64,000 nt of DNA from CAVQMB01 sp963713445 (GTDB taxonomy: Bacteria; Pseudomonadota; Gammaproteobacteria; Competibacterales; Competibacteraceae). The DNA lies in NCBI GenBank assembly GCA_963713445.1, contig CAVQMB010000012.1, positions 1-64,000 on the forward strand, written 5' to 3'. Below the pieces are notes generated by a model that was given only the letters and a program-made list of their open reading frames with translations, was not told where the DNA came from and did no database searches. A program made the position numbers and the translations under genes. Below are positions 1 to 6,802 of the stretch, in pieces (positions within the stretch are counted from its first letter, which is position 1; every line of letters begins with the position of its first letter).

Positions 1-99
1 CCGTGCTTACGGGCTACAGCCGTCAACTTCGATCGTTATTATTTGTACGGGATAATATTCGCTGCCATAGTGGCTGCGGATGGTTCGGAGTGAAAACCT

Positions 100-330
100 G
101 TGTGTGGTGGCTACGTCAGTCCCAGGGAAGCTGCACTCGAACGCTTCTACCAGTACGATCGGAGAAGCCCGCAGCCGTTTGACAAGCGTTACAATGTCGC
201 TTCCAGCACCTTCGTTCCGGTAATCTAGCAGGGCAAGGATGGTACCACAGTGCTAGAGGCCGCCCGGTGGGGCGTGGTGCCGCATTGATGGAAGGACGCA
301 AAGCTCCCCGCAAGCACCCTCGAAATTATC
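100..330 (+). pseudogene. SRAP (YedK/HMCES-type) peptidase, N-terminal remnant
   Basis: One reading frame from the GTG at 100 reads VCGGYVSPREAALERFYQY, then RYNVASSTFVPVI, then AARWGVVPH and WKDAKLPAST. These match the start of SOS-response-associated peptidases, which open with MCGR (the catalytic Cys2 is present here) and carry the RYNVAPT and RWGLVPxW motifs. SRAP proteins crosslink to abasic sites in single-stranded DNA. The copy is dead: an in-frame TAG follows VPVI, a TGA replaces the Trp after VPH, the start codon is GTG, and the frame then runs into unrelated IS91-like sequence. Only about 75 of the usual 200-odd residues remain. Confidence 0.72.
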
Positions 331-475
331 TACCGCGCCAACGAGACCCATCTGATCCAGCGCTTCGGCAGTGCCCTGAATCTCAACGTCCACTTTCACA
401 TGCTCCTTCTGGACGGAGTGTATGTCATCGACCGCGAGCGAGCCGTGTTTTGCCGCCTCCCGGTGCCCCCTGCCG
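331..475 (+). pseudogene. IS91-family transposase fragment
   Basis: In the same frame as the SRAP remnant, the translation continues as LIQRFGSALNLNVHFHML and then LLDGVYV. This is the conserved HxH region of the IS91/IS801-type rolling-circle (Y2, HUH) transposases, which usually reads RFGSALNLNIHFHMLFLDGVY. About 45 residues survive, with no start and no tyrosine motif. The fragment is fused upstream to SRAP sequence and downstream to a ceramidase remnant. The exact junctions cannot be placed to the base. Confidence 0.7.
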
Positions 476-751
476 CTGGCCAGGACCGATTACCAAAGGG
501 GCGACACGGTTATCGCCGAGTTCTGGTCGGCCAGTCCCACTGTACACTACACCACCGGCAACAATTATCTGCTGGTCGAACGCAAGACCGAGGCGGGCTG
601 GCGGGTTGAGAACGATAGCTACGTGGCCGAACTCAGCTGGGAAATACCGGTCGCAGGCAGTGCCGGCGATTACCGCATTAGGCATTTTGGATACGACAGG
701 AACGGCGTCGCCTTTGGCGACGTGTCGGAATTGTTCCGCATTAGCCCCTGA
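476..751 (+). pseudogene. Neutral ceramidase C-terminal domain remnant
   Basis: The translation reads YQRGDTVIAEFWSASPTVHY, then NNYLLVERKTEAGWRVENDS, then SWEIPVAGSAGDYRIRHFGY and ends FGDVSELFRISP before a TGA. This matches the C-terminal immunoglobulin-like domain of neutral/alkaline ceramidases: a GDxVxVxFWxxxP start, FLxVER, and IPxxxxxGxYRIRHFG near the end. The zinc-dependent catalytic part, roughly 500 residues, is missing. The native stop seems to be kept, so this is the 3' end of a former gene joined to an IS91 fragment. From 752 to 984 nothing recognisable is seen. Confidence 0.65.
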
Positions 752-984
752 GACCGATCACAGGACCGGAAAAAGGCTCGATTCACTCCGCTATGCCGTT
801 GCTGGGTACTCATGTCGATCTCCCATTCCAGGTTAAGGTCCTTCAGTTTTAGGCTAGTCTGAAGGTTGCCGCCGGGTTAGCGGCGTGGGTGGGGATGTTT
901 CATTACATTGGTACCATCTCGCGAGCAAGCGGTGGCGCTGACAATCGCGTGACGCACATCCCGACTATCAAGTAGTATGATCCT

Positions 985-1836
985 GTGAAATCAGCCCCCC
1001 TCATTACCGTCATCATGGCCACCTATAATCGCAGCAATGTGCTGCCTTATTCGATTGGCAGCGTACTGGCACAATCAAGATCGGACTTTGAATTGCTGGT
1101 CATCGGCGACGGGTGTACCGACGACTCCCAGGAGGTGGTCGAAGCGATGGGGGATAGACGGGTACGTTGGGTCGGTCTGAGCAACAACTCGGGCCATCAG
1201 TCAGTGCCGCACAACGCCGGCCTTGCCGAGGCTCGTGGGCAATATATTGCCTATCTCGGCCACGACGACCTGTGGTTACCCGATCACCTGGCGATCTGTG
1301 TCGATGCAATCGAAAAACGCTGCGACCTGGCCTACGGCTTGAGTCTGATCGTCTCCGAAAATCCCCGGGGCAATTATCTGGCCCCCATTCCGCTGCCGTA
1401 TGAATCGGGCAGATGGATTTCACCGTCATCGGTAGTGCATCGAAAATCGGTTACCGACGCCGTGGGAACCTGGAAGCATTACCGCGACACCCGCTCCGTT
1501 CCCGAAGCTGAGTTATGGCAACGCATGTTCAGGTCGGGATACCGTATGTCTCTCCTGCCCCGACTCTCGGTCGTCAAGATTCCAGCTGCAGCGCGTAAGG
1601 ACGTGTACCAGCACAGGAGCACTGAGGAACAGGCGCTATGGCAGATGCGGATACAGACAGAGCCCGGATTTGAAGCCAGCGAGATCGCCATGTGCTATGT
1701 CAATCTGCGCAGCCTGTCGCCCGGGCAAATTGGCAGCGCGCCCTACAAACGGGTGATGAGGCATTCCTGTATGAAACCGTCTTCAGAATCCGCAAACGAT
1801 TGCGCGGGCCGTTATGGAAGCGACAGCCCCTTATAG
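985..1836 (+). CDS. Family 2 glycosyltransferase, probable 3' frameshift
   Basis: A GT-A fold glycosyltransferase that would transfer a sugar from a nucleotide donor to a cell-surface glycan. The N-terminus LITVIMATYNRSNVLPYSI is typical of GT2. A nucleotide-binding Asp pair lies in GDGCTDD (residues 41-47) and the DxD-like metal motif is HDD in YLGHDDLW (93-95). The GTG at 985 is the only suitable start. The last 30 or so residues look non-native. The +1 frame downstream of about 1750 reads GDEAFLYETVFRIRKRLRG and continues to 1877, which resembles a genuine basic GT2 tail, so a one-base frameshift near 1750 is likely. A cupin follows after 72 bases, suggesting a surface-polysaccharide fragment. 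Confidence 0.75.
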   Translation: MKSAPLITVIMATYNRSNVLPYSIGSVLAQSRSDFELLVIGDGCTDDSQEVVEAMGDRRVRWVGLSNNSGHQSVPHNAGLAEARGQYIAYLGHDDLWLPDHLAICVDAIEKRCDLAYGLSLIVSENPRGNYLAPIPLPYESGRWISPSSVVHRKSVTDAVGTWKHYRDTRSVPEAELWQRMFRSGYRMSLLPRLSVVKIPAAARKDVYQHRSTEEQALWQMRIQTEPGFEASEIAMCYVNLRSLSPGQIGSAPYKRVMRHSCMKPSSESANDCAGRYGSDSPL

Positions 1837-1908
1837 AGCAGTATCGGCAATACAAAGGTTTGTCACCCAGGCCCTGATCCTGACCCTTATGGTCGCGGAG
1901 AGACAACC

Positions 1909-2457
1909 ATGTTCGATTCAGCCCACAAAGACGAGCAGCTGGTTAACCCAGAGTGGGATCGCTTGACCACAGCGCTGGATGGCGTCTACCTGCACGAAAT
2001 AAAGCACGTGCCGCGCGACCATGGCGTGATTACGGAGATCTACAGACCCGACTGGGACCCCACTGGCAAGCCCGTGGTGCAGGTATACCAATCGCGATTA
2101 TTCCCCGCGGCAATCGGGGCATGGAGTTGCCACCAGATTGCGACCGACCGGCTATTTGTCAGCCAGGGACATCTCAAGATCGTGCTGTACGACGGCCGCG
2201 AAAGCAGCTCAACGTTTGGCGTACTGCAGGACTACCATGTCGGAGATTACCGGCCCGCTTTTCTGGTCATTCCTCCGGGGGTCTGGCACGGCGTACAAAA
2301 CCTTGGCGCGAACGATGTCATCCTGATAAACCTGCCCACCCGGGCCTATGTGTACGAGGATCCGGATCATTACAGGCTTCCCTATAACACGGGTGATATC
2401 CCCTATAGCTGGACGGCGAAGGAATCTGAACGACTCCGCGCGGATGCCAAGCAATGA
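1909..2457 (+). CDS. RmlC-like cupin (dTDP-4-dehydrorhamnose 3,5-epimerase family)
   Basis: A 182-residue single-domain cupin. The fold is shown by SCHQIATDRLFVSQGHLKIV (strand motif with His) and by IPPGVWHGVQNLG, followed by the C-terminal YEDPDHYRLPYNTGDIPYSW found in sugar 3,5-epimerases and related WbbB/FdtA-type enzymes. Family members epimerise or isomerise dTDP-keto sugars for O-antigen or glycan synthesis. The usual epimerase catalytic His is not clearly placed, so the exact reaction is not assigned. The start ATG follows GGAGAGACAACC. It lies just after a glycosyltransferase on the same strand, consistent with surface sugar modification. Confidence 0.75.
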   Translation: MFDSAHKDEQLVNPEWDRLTTALDGVYLHEIKHVPRDHGVITEIYRPDWDPTGKPVVQVYQSRLFPAAIGAWSCHQIATDRLFVSQGHLKIVLYDGRESSSTFGVLQDYHVGDYRPAFLVIPPGVWHGVQNLGANDVILINLPTRAYVYEDPDHYRLPYNTGDIPYSWTAKESERLRADAKQ

Positions 2458-2502
2458 ACGGGGTCGGTGATCATGAGTTGGGCACCGGCCCAGGCGGCAT
2501 TC

Positions 2503-2568
2503 ACAAGTTAAGTCCTCGGATCTGAGGAAATCATGCCTATGGCAATCAGGCCACCGTCCTTAACTTGT
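2503..2568. repeat. Nested inverted repeat in intergenic region
   Basis: A perfect 10-base inverted repeat (acaagttaag at 2503-2512 and its complement at 2559-2568) encloses a near-palindrome tcctcggatctgagga (2513-2528). It lies in the 414-base gap between the cupin and methyltransferase genes, where no coding sequence is convincing. It could be a terminator-like structure after the cupin gene (no T-tract is evident) or the end of a decayed mobile element. Confidence 0.45.
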
Positions 2569-2585
2569 CGATTGTAGTCTCGCTC

Positions 2586-2667
2586 ATGGTCTCCTCCTCT
2601 TTCTCTCGATGGTCGGACACTTCCATCCTGGCGCAACAGACGCCGTTCAGGAAGGGGAGGAGACCAT
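2586..2667. repeat. 82-bp unit bounded by IS1111-like inverted repeats
   Basis: Bases 2586-2597 (atggtctcctcc) are the exact complement of 2656-2667 (ggaggagaccat). Extended to 14 bases, the left repeat atggtctcctcctc differs by one base from the subterminal repeat atggactcctcctc of the intact IS1111-type element starting at 4680, and the orientation (pointing inward) is the same. The 58 bases between them carry no gene. It may be a deleted, miniature relative of that element or a chance resemblance in purine-rich sequence. The rest of 2668-2871 shows nothing else. Confidence 0.4.
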
Positions 2668-2871
2668 CTCATCACCCTAAGGCTATCCTCGGGCACCAAG
2701 TATCCACATCGCAAAATCTCTCCCAAGACTCCGCCCACAAACGTCCGTCATCCGCCGGGTATGTGGTTTATTCTTCCTACCCGTCGTAGTGTGTAGGTGT
2801 TGCATACGAAACGGTGTCAATTAGATTTGAAATAGGTATTGATGTTGCAGTTAATCAGGAAAGGTTACTAG

Positions 2872-3975
2872 ATGAAACAGTTGGTGTTAAAGCTATTGAA
2901 AAAAACCACATGTGCGGTTGCTGGAACGACATCAAAACCTGAGCATCCGGATGGGGCGAATTGTTATCGCCTGTGGCAGGCGATGTCGCAAGAGAATCTA
3001 CTCATGTCGATGAAATCGTTTTACAGCTACCTCGTCGTGGAGAGGATCGAAAACTGCTGGCCTGTGACACAAAAAGCTTTCGACGCGCTCAGCACCGAAG
3101 ATGTAACTCTTATCGAGAAAGGTGTCGCCAACGCCTTTGGACAGGAATCGCTTGCAGCCTTAATGCGCTGGAGAGAAGTAAGCTTGCCTCATTATAGGAG
3201 GGAAATTTTAAGGTACGGCTGCTCGGTCGAGCCAGCACTTCTCCGGGAAAAAACCAGAATGACATCGGCTAACCCGCCACCATCGGTGCATAGCATGATG
3301 AGAAGCGAGATTTTTGCCGGTGATCTCTACTCGGGGGATATGATCGTTTCCGCATTAGAGCGCGCCGGTATCAGCTTCAATGCCGGAGGGTGCTATCTTG
3401 ATTTTGGCTGTTCATCGGGCGCTTTAACCAGAAATCTTTTGGCGCATTTCCCGGAAGGCCGCTGGCACGGATGTGATCCAGTTGCTGCATCCGTGGAATG
3501 GGCCTCGGAGCATTTCCCGCAGATCGAGTTCTATGTGAACGAACAGCGCCCACCGCTCAAGTACACCGATGGTCTGTTTCACGGTGTCTATGCCGTTTCC
3601 ATCTGGTCACATTTTTCTGAGCAGGCCGCTATTGATTGGTTCGACGAGATGCGGCGGATAATTGTGCCGGGCGGCTTTCTTGTCATTACTACTCACGGTA
3701 TACGGAGCCTTTACTATTATCTTTCAAACAACCTGATGCCGCTGGAGACTATCAGTCACCTTTTGCAGACGGTCGCTGAGCGTCAATACGCCTTCCAGCC
3801 GGTCTGGGATAATAACACTAAGGAGATCGACTATCTGGACACTTCGGATTGGGGGAATGCCTATTTTACGTTGGAGTGGGTCGCCAACTACTTGGCTCCT
3901 CACTGGAGTGTTTTCGACTACGTGCCGGGTATTAATCAAATGAATCAGGATATCTATGTGCTTCGTCGCAATTGA
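2872..3975 (+). CDS. SAM-dependent class I methyltransferase
   Basis: A 367-residue protein whose second half is a Rossmann-fold methyltransferase. Motif I is CYLDFGCSSGALTRNLL (about residues 174-188), the acidic end of strand 2 is HGCDPVA (about 198-204), and a post-motif HGVYAVSIWSHFSE followed by IIVPGGFLVITTHG completes the fold. The first 170 residues are helical and unrecognised. It would methylate a small molecule, sugar or protein; the substrate is unknown. Base composition is visibly poorer in GC than the neighbours and it sits between remnants of mobile elements, so recent transfer is likely. Similar methyltransferases are common in glycan clusters. Confidence 0.8.
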   Translation: MKQLVLKLLKKTTCAVAGTTSKPEHPDGANCYRLWQAMSQENLLMSMKSFYSYLVVERIENCWPVTQKAFDALSTEDVTLIEKGVANAFGQESLAALMRWREVSLPHYRREILRYGCSVEPALLREKTRMTSANPPPSVHSMMRSEIFAGDLYSGDMIVSALERAGISFNAGGCYLDFGCSSGALTRNLLAHFPEGRWHGCDPVAASVEWASEHFPQIEFYVNEQRPPLKYTDGLFHGVYAVSIWSHFSEQAAIDWFDEMRRIIVPGGFLVITTHGIRSLYYYLSNNLMPLETISHLLQTVAERQYAFQPVWDNNTKEIDYLDTSDWGNAYFTLEWVANYLAPHWSVFDYVPGINQMNQDIYVLRRN

Positions 3976-4142
3976 ATTTGAGCGGCAACCTAATCAGCCG
4001 CCCCTGAAAAATCCCATAAATGCCGTATTAATGCGGTTTGAGGGGCTATTTGGGGTTGCCAATAATGCTAGAAATGGCCATGTTTGATGGGATCGCTTTG
4101 TATGCGCCATCGTCGCAGCCCTGTCGATACGGGGGAAGGCCT

Positions 4143-4345
4143 GAGCTAGGACCTGTTCCGCGCGCGGTTGGATCAGATCATCGAGCGGCGCACCCGTTGG
4201 CGGTGCTGGCCGAGCGCATGCCGTGGGCGGCGATCGAGCGCGAACTAAGTGATGTGTTGCCGCCAGCGCCGGCGGGTGCCGGGCGCCCGGCCTTGCCACG
4301 GCGGCTACGCCGCGTCATCAAGCGCCAGCGTACCGCGCTCGGGCC
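4143..4345 (+). pseudogene. IS5-family transposase N-terminal fragment
   Basis: Translation in two frames gives DLFRARLDQIIERR then, after a one-base shift, HPLAVLAERMPWAAIEREL followed by GRPALPRRLRRVIK. This corresponds to the N-terminus of IS5/IS1031-type DDE transposases (FRxRLDQIIxxxHPLVxLA...). There is an upstream in-frame TAG, a frameshift at about 4190, and the sequence stops where an IS3 remnant begins on the other strand near 4346. The stretch near 3995 (ccgcccctgaaaaatccc) could be the old terminal repeat, but that is a guess. Confidence 0.6.
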
Positions 4346-4679
4346 GGCGCTGCGCTGCACTGCCAGCAGGCGGCACAGAGGCATGACCGGCCAGCGCTCG
4401 GTATGTACCCGAATGACGCAGTACTTCACTTCATTTCCTTCGCGAAGTACTGACTGACTTTTTTTAAAATCTCCTTTTCCATGTGCAGAATACGCACTTC
4501 CTTGCGCAATCGCTTCAGCTCCTCGCGCTCACCGGCCGACAACCGCGCACCGCTGGCTTCGTCCGCCAATTCCTGCCGTCACCGGCGCAGCAGATTGTCG
4601 TTGATCCCCAGACTCCGGGCCCCCTCCGACACCTTGTAACCTTGCTCGGTCACCAGCGCCACCGCTTCCTGTTTGAAGT
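4346..4679 (-). pseudogene. IS3-family element remnant (orfA and start of orfB)
   Basis: Reading leftward from 4679 the minus strand gives HFKQEAVALVTEQGYKVSEG and ARSLGINDNLLRR, then a stop in place of the usual Trp, then RQELADEASGARLSAGEREE and LKRLRKEVRILHMEKEILKK, ending FAKEMK at 4426. This is the OrfA helix-turn-helix and leucine-zipper protein of IS3-type elements. OrfB begins in the next frame at 4429 (VHTERWPVMPLCRLLAVQRS) and is cut off after about 27 residues at the IS5 fragment. The extreme N-terminus of OrfA is removed by the IS1111-type insertion at 4680. Confidence 0.78.
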
Positions 4680-4767
4680 GTAAGCAATGGGATGGACTCC
4701 TCCTCCCCCTACGTCCATGAAGTCGAGTAGGTTTGAGATTCGAAATCAAAACAGAGGAGGAACCCAG

Positions 4768-5808
4768 ATGCAGCTTATACGCGTCGGTGTCGATATCGCA
4801 AAGTCGGTGTTTCATGTCCACGGCGTGGATCGCCACGAGCGCTGTCAGTGGCGGGGATGCTACAAGCGCGGGCAGTGGCTTGAGGCGATCTGTAAGCGTC
4901 TGCCGGCGGGCGCGGAGGTCGGCATGGAAGCGTGCGGGGCTTCGCACTACTGGGGCCGCGAGCTGCAGCGGCGTGGCTATCGCGTCAAGCTGATCCCGGC
5001 GCAGTTCGTCAAACCGTTCGTCAAGAGCAACAAAAACGATGCGGTCGATGCCGAGGCGATCTGTGAGGCAATGGGGCGAGCGAACATGCGCTATGTGGCG
5101 GTCAAGACGGTCGAGCAACAGGACCAGCAGGCCGCGCACCGCATTCGTGAGTCGCTGGTTGGGCAACGCACGGCGAAGGTCAATCAGATCCGGGGTCTGG
5201 CGGGTGAATACGGCTTGATCGCCCCGGTGAGCGTTCGCGCCCTGCGGCGAACCCTGCCCGATTGGCTGGAAGACGCCGAGAACGGTTTGACGGTGTCGTT
5301 CCGTGCGCTGCTCTCGGATCTGGCCGAGGACCTGAGGCGGCTCGATGAGCGCATTGCCGAGCTCAATGCCCAGATTGCCCAGCAGGCGAAGGCTGACCCG
5401 CGGGCGCGGCGTCTGCAGGCGTTACGCGGTGTGGGCCCGCTGGTGGCTACGGCGCTCACCGTGGCTCTCGGGGATGGACAAGCCTTTACCCGGGGGCGGG
5501 ACTTCGCCGCCTCTCTCGGGCTGACGCCGCGCCAGCAAAGCACGGGCGGCAAGCCGCGCCTGCTCGGCATCAGCAAGCGCGGCGACAGTTACCTGAGGAA
5601 GCTGCTGGTCCACGGTGCGCGGGCGGTGCTGCGTCACGCCGCGGGGCGTGACGATGGGCTGAGTCAGTGGCTCAACACGCTTCGCCAGCGAAAGCATCCC
5701 AATGTGGTTGCGGTGGCGCTGGCGAACAAGACAGCGCGCATCGCCTGGGCGATGGTCCGCCGGGGTGTGGATTATGACCCGGCACTGGCCGCCGGCTCAG
5801 TCGCATAA
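4768..5808 (+). CDS. IS110/IS1111-type DEDD transposase
   Basis: A 346-residue recombinase of the normal family size. The RuvC-like DEDD domain shows VGVDIAKSVFHVHGVD (Asp), GMEACGASHYWGREL (Glu) and KSNKNDAVDAEAICEA (paired Asp). The C-terminal Tnp_20 domain shows LRGVGPLVATAL and SLGLTPRQQSTGGKPRLLG, which contains the conserved serine nucleophile region. The start at 4768 is chosen because AGAGGAGG lies seven bases upstream; a longer frame from 4687 would translate the inverted repeat itself. The gene is intact, and its translation equals that of the copy at 60171-61211. It catalyses RNA-guided cut and recombination of the element. Confidence 0.93.
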   Translation: MQLIRVGVDIAKSVFHVHGVDRHERCQWRGCYKRGQWLEAICKRLPAGAEVGMEACGASHYWGRELQRRGYRVKLIPAQFVKPFVKSNKNDAVDAEAICEAMGRANMRYVAVKTVEQQDQQAAHRIRESLVGQRTAKVNQIRGLAGEYGLIAPVSVRALRRTLPDWLEDAENGLTVSFRALLSDLAEDLRRLDERIAELNAQIAQQAKADPRARRLQALRGVGPLVATALTVALGDGQAFTRGRDFAASLGLTPRQQSTGGKPRLLGISKRGDSYLRKLLVHGARAVLRHAAGRDDGLSQWLNTLRQRKHPNVVAVALANKTARIAWAMVRRGVDYDPALAAGSVA

Positions 5809-6075
5809 AGAGGATGAGTGAGCACCCAATGAATTGACAGCGAGTCCACTTCTTCACGATTGCAGCGTCTAACGCTTGATGGCGAACAGGTCGAACCGAC
5901 GTCGGCAAAACCCTGTTAGTGGCGAGAGCCTCTGAGCTCGTGTAAGCGTTTGGGAGCCGACGTGCGAATAGCCCATCAGGGTCCGATGCCCAGACAAGAC
6001 AACGGCATCCTTGCAGAGACCGGATACACGTAGGCAGTCGTACCTTACTCGCAATCGAACGTTGGACTTGCAAAT
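5809..6075 (+). ncRNA. Predicted seekRNA/bridge RNA region of the IS1111-type element
   Basis: The 267 bases between the transposase stop and the right inverted repeat hold no convincing protein gene. In the IS1111 subgroup this right-end non-coding region encodes the guide RNA (seekRNA, or bridge RNA) that directs target choice; in the IS110 group it lies at the left end. The region repeats in the second copy. Locating the RNA ends and guide loops would need structure prediction. The assignment rests on position and family knowledge, not on a folded structure that I could verify. Confidence 0.6.
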
Positions 6076-6099
6076 GAGGAGGAGTCCATACACGCATCT

Positions 6100-6336
6100 A
6101 TGAACGCCAAAAGAAAGTATAGCGAAGGCCCGATTGACGAAATCGAGGTGGTCGAAGACTTCCTGCCTTCACCGGACGAACTTGCCTTCAAGGAGGATAC
6201 GGTGAAGGTTACGATCTCCCTGAGCAAGTCCAGTGTTGACTTCTTCAAGGCAAAAGCTGAAGAACACCACACTGCCTACCAAAAGATGATTCGAAAGCTC
6301 CTGGATTCGTACGTTGACCGTCACTCAGGTACATAA
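6100..6336 (+). CDS. CopG/BrnA-like antitoxin, partner toxin missing
   Basis: A 78-residue protein: an acidic N-terminal half (EGPIDEIEVVEDFLPSPDEL) followed by VKVTISLSKSSVDFFKAKAE, a ribbon-helix-helix segment, and YQKMIRKLLDSYVDRH. This arrangement is typical of CopG-type antitoxins that follow a BrnT-like RNase toxin gene. Family members bind and neutralise the toxin and repress their own promoter. Here the sequence immediately upstream is the end of an IS1111-type element, only five bases before the ATG, so no toxin gene remains. Expression may depend on a promoter inside the element. The start ATG has GGAGGAG about 15 bases upstream, within the IS inverted repeat. Confidence 0.7.
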   Translation: MNAKRKYSEGPIDEIEVVEDFLPSPDELAFKEDTVKVTISLSKSSVDFFKAKAEEHHTAYQKMIRKLLDSYVDRHSGT

Positions 6337-6592
6337 CGAATAAGGATAGATCGTGCAACCCTTCGCTCAACCGAACACGCACCGGCTTGCCAGTTTGCTC
6401 AAACGTTAGGGCATTATCGCTATAGTGCCATTTGGCATAGCTGGTCTCATAATTCTCAGTGGGTTTCGGGGACAGTAAACTTAATTCGCAAAGATGCGAC
6501 TTTTCCGAAGCGTTCGGGAAAAACGTAAACCGTCGCAGTAGTTCGCAACACGCGTGCTGCTGACACACTCTACCCAAGCCAGGTGACCGAGA

Positions 6593-6802
6593 ATGACGAG
6601 ACTGATCTGGATCGGCATTACGGTAGTCGTCCTGCCATTTGTGGTCATGGCGCTCGAATATCTCTGGGCACTCATTTCAGGAGCGACAGGCGAGCACCTT
6701 GCTTCTGCCGGATTTTGGGGAGTGGTGCTTGGCTATTATTTGATCCCGGTTGGATTGGGGCTGCTGCTCGTGGGTTTGCTTGCCCGGCTGCTTGGACGCT
6801 GA
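6593..6802 (+). CDS. Small two-helix membrane protein
   Basis: A 69-residue hydrophobic protein with two predicted membrane helices, about residues 4-27 (LIWIGITVVVLPFVVMALEY) and 41-66 (FWGVVLGYYLIPVGLGLLLV), and a short polar loop. GTGACCGAGA precedes the ATG. No family is recognised. Its 3' end overlaps the C-terminal tail of the convergent GST-fold gene by 67 bases, but that tail looks non-native, so the conflict may be only apparent. The region 6337-6592 upstream holds no convincing gene. Confidence 0.5.
   Translation: MTRLIWIGITVVVLPFVVMALEYLWALISGATGEHLASAGFWGVVLGYYLIPVGLGLLLVGLLARLLGR

Larger units (their letters stand above)
4680..6095 (+). mobile_element. IS110-family (IS1111 subgroup) insertion sequence, copy 1
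   Basis: A 1416-base unit that recurs, by eye without differences at the ends and in the encoded protein, on the opposite strand at 59884-61299. Identity with the second copy begins at gtaagcaatggg and ends at catacacgc. Perfect 14-base inverted repeats (atggactcctcctc at 4692-4705 and its complement at 6076-6089) lie 12 and 6 bases inside these limits. Such subterminal repeats are a mark of the IS1111 subgroup, whereas other IS110 elements lack them. It carries one transposase gene and a 267-base non-coding right end. It interrupts an IS3 remnant on the left and sits five bases from an antitoxin gene on the right. Confidence 0.9.

Noticed and set aside
5869..6093. 74-codon frame occurring in both IS1111 copies (also 59886-60110)
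   Set aside because: It lies in the non-coding right end and reads out through the inverted repeat; its conservation is explained by the element being the same, and a guide RNA is the better explanation.
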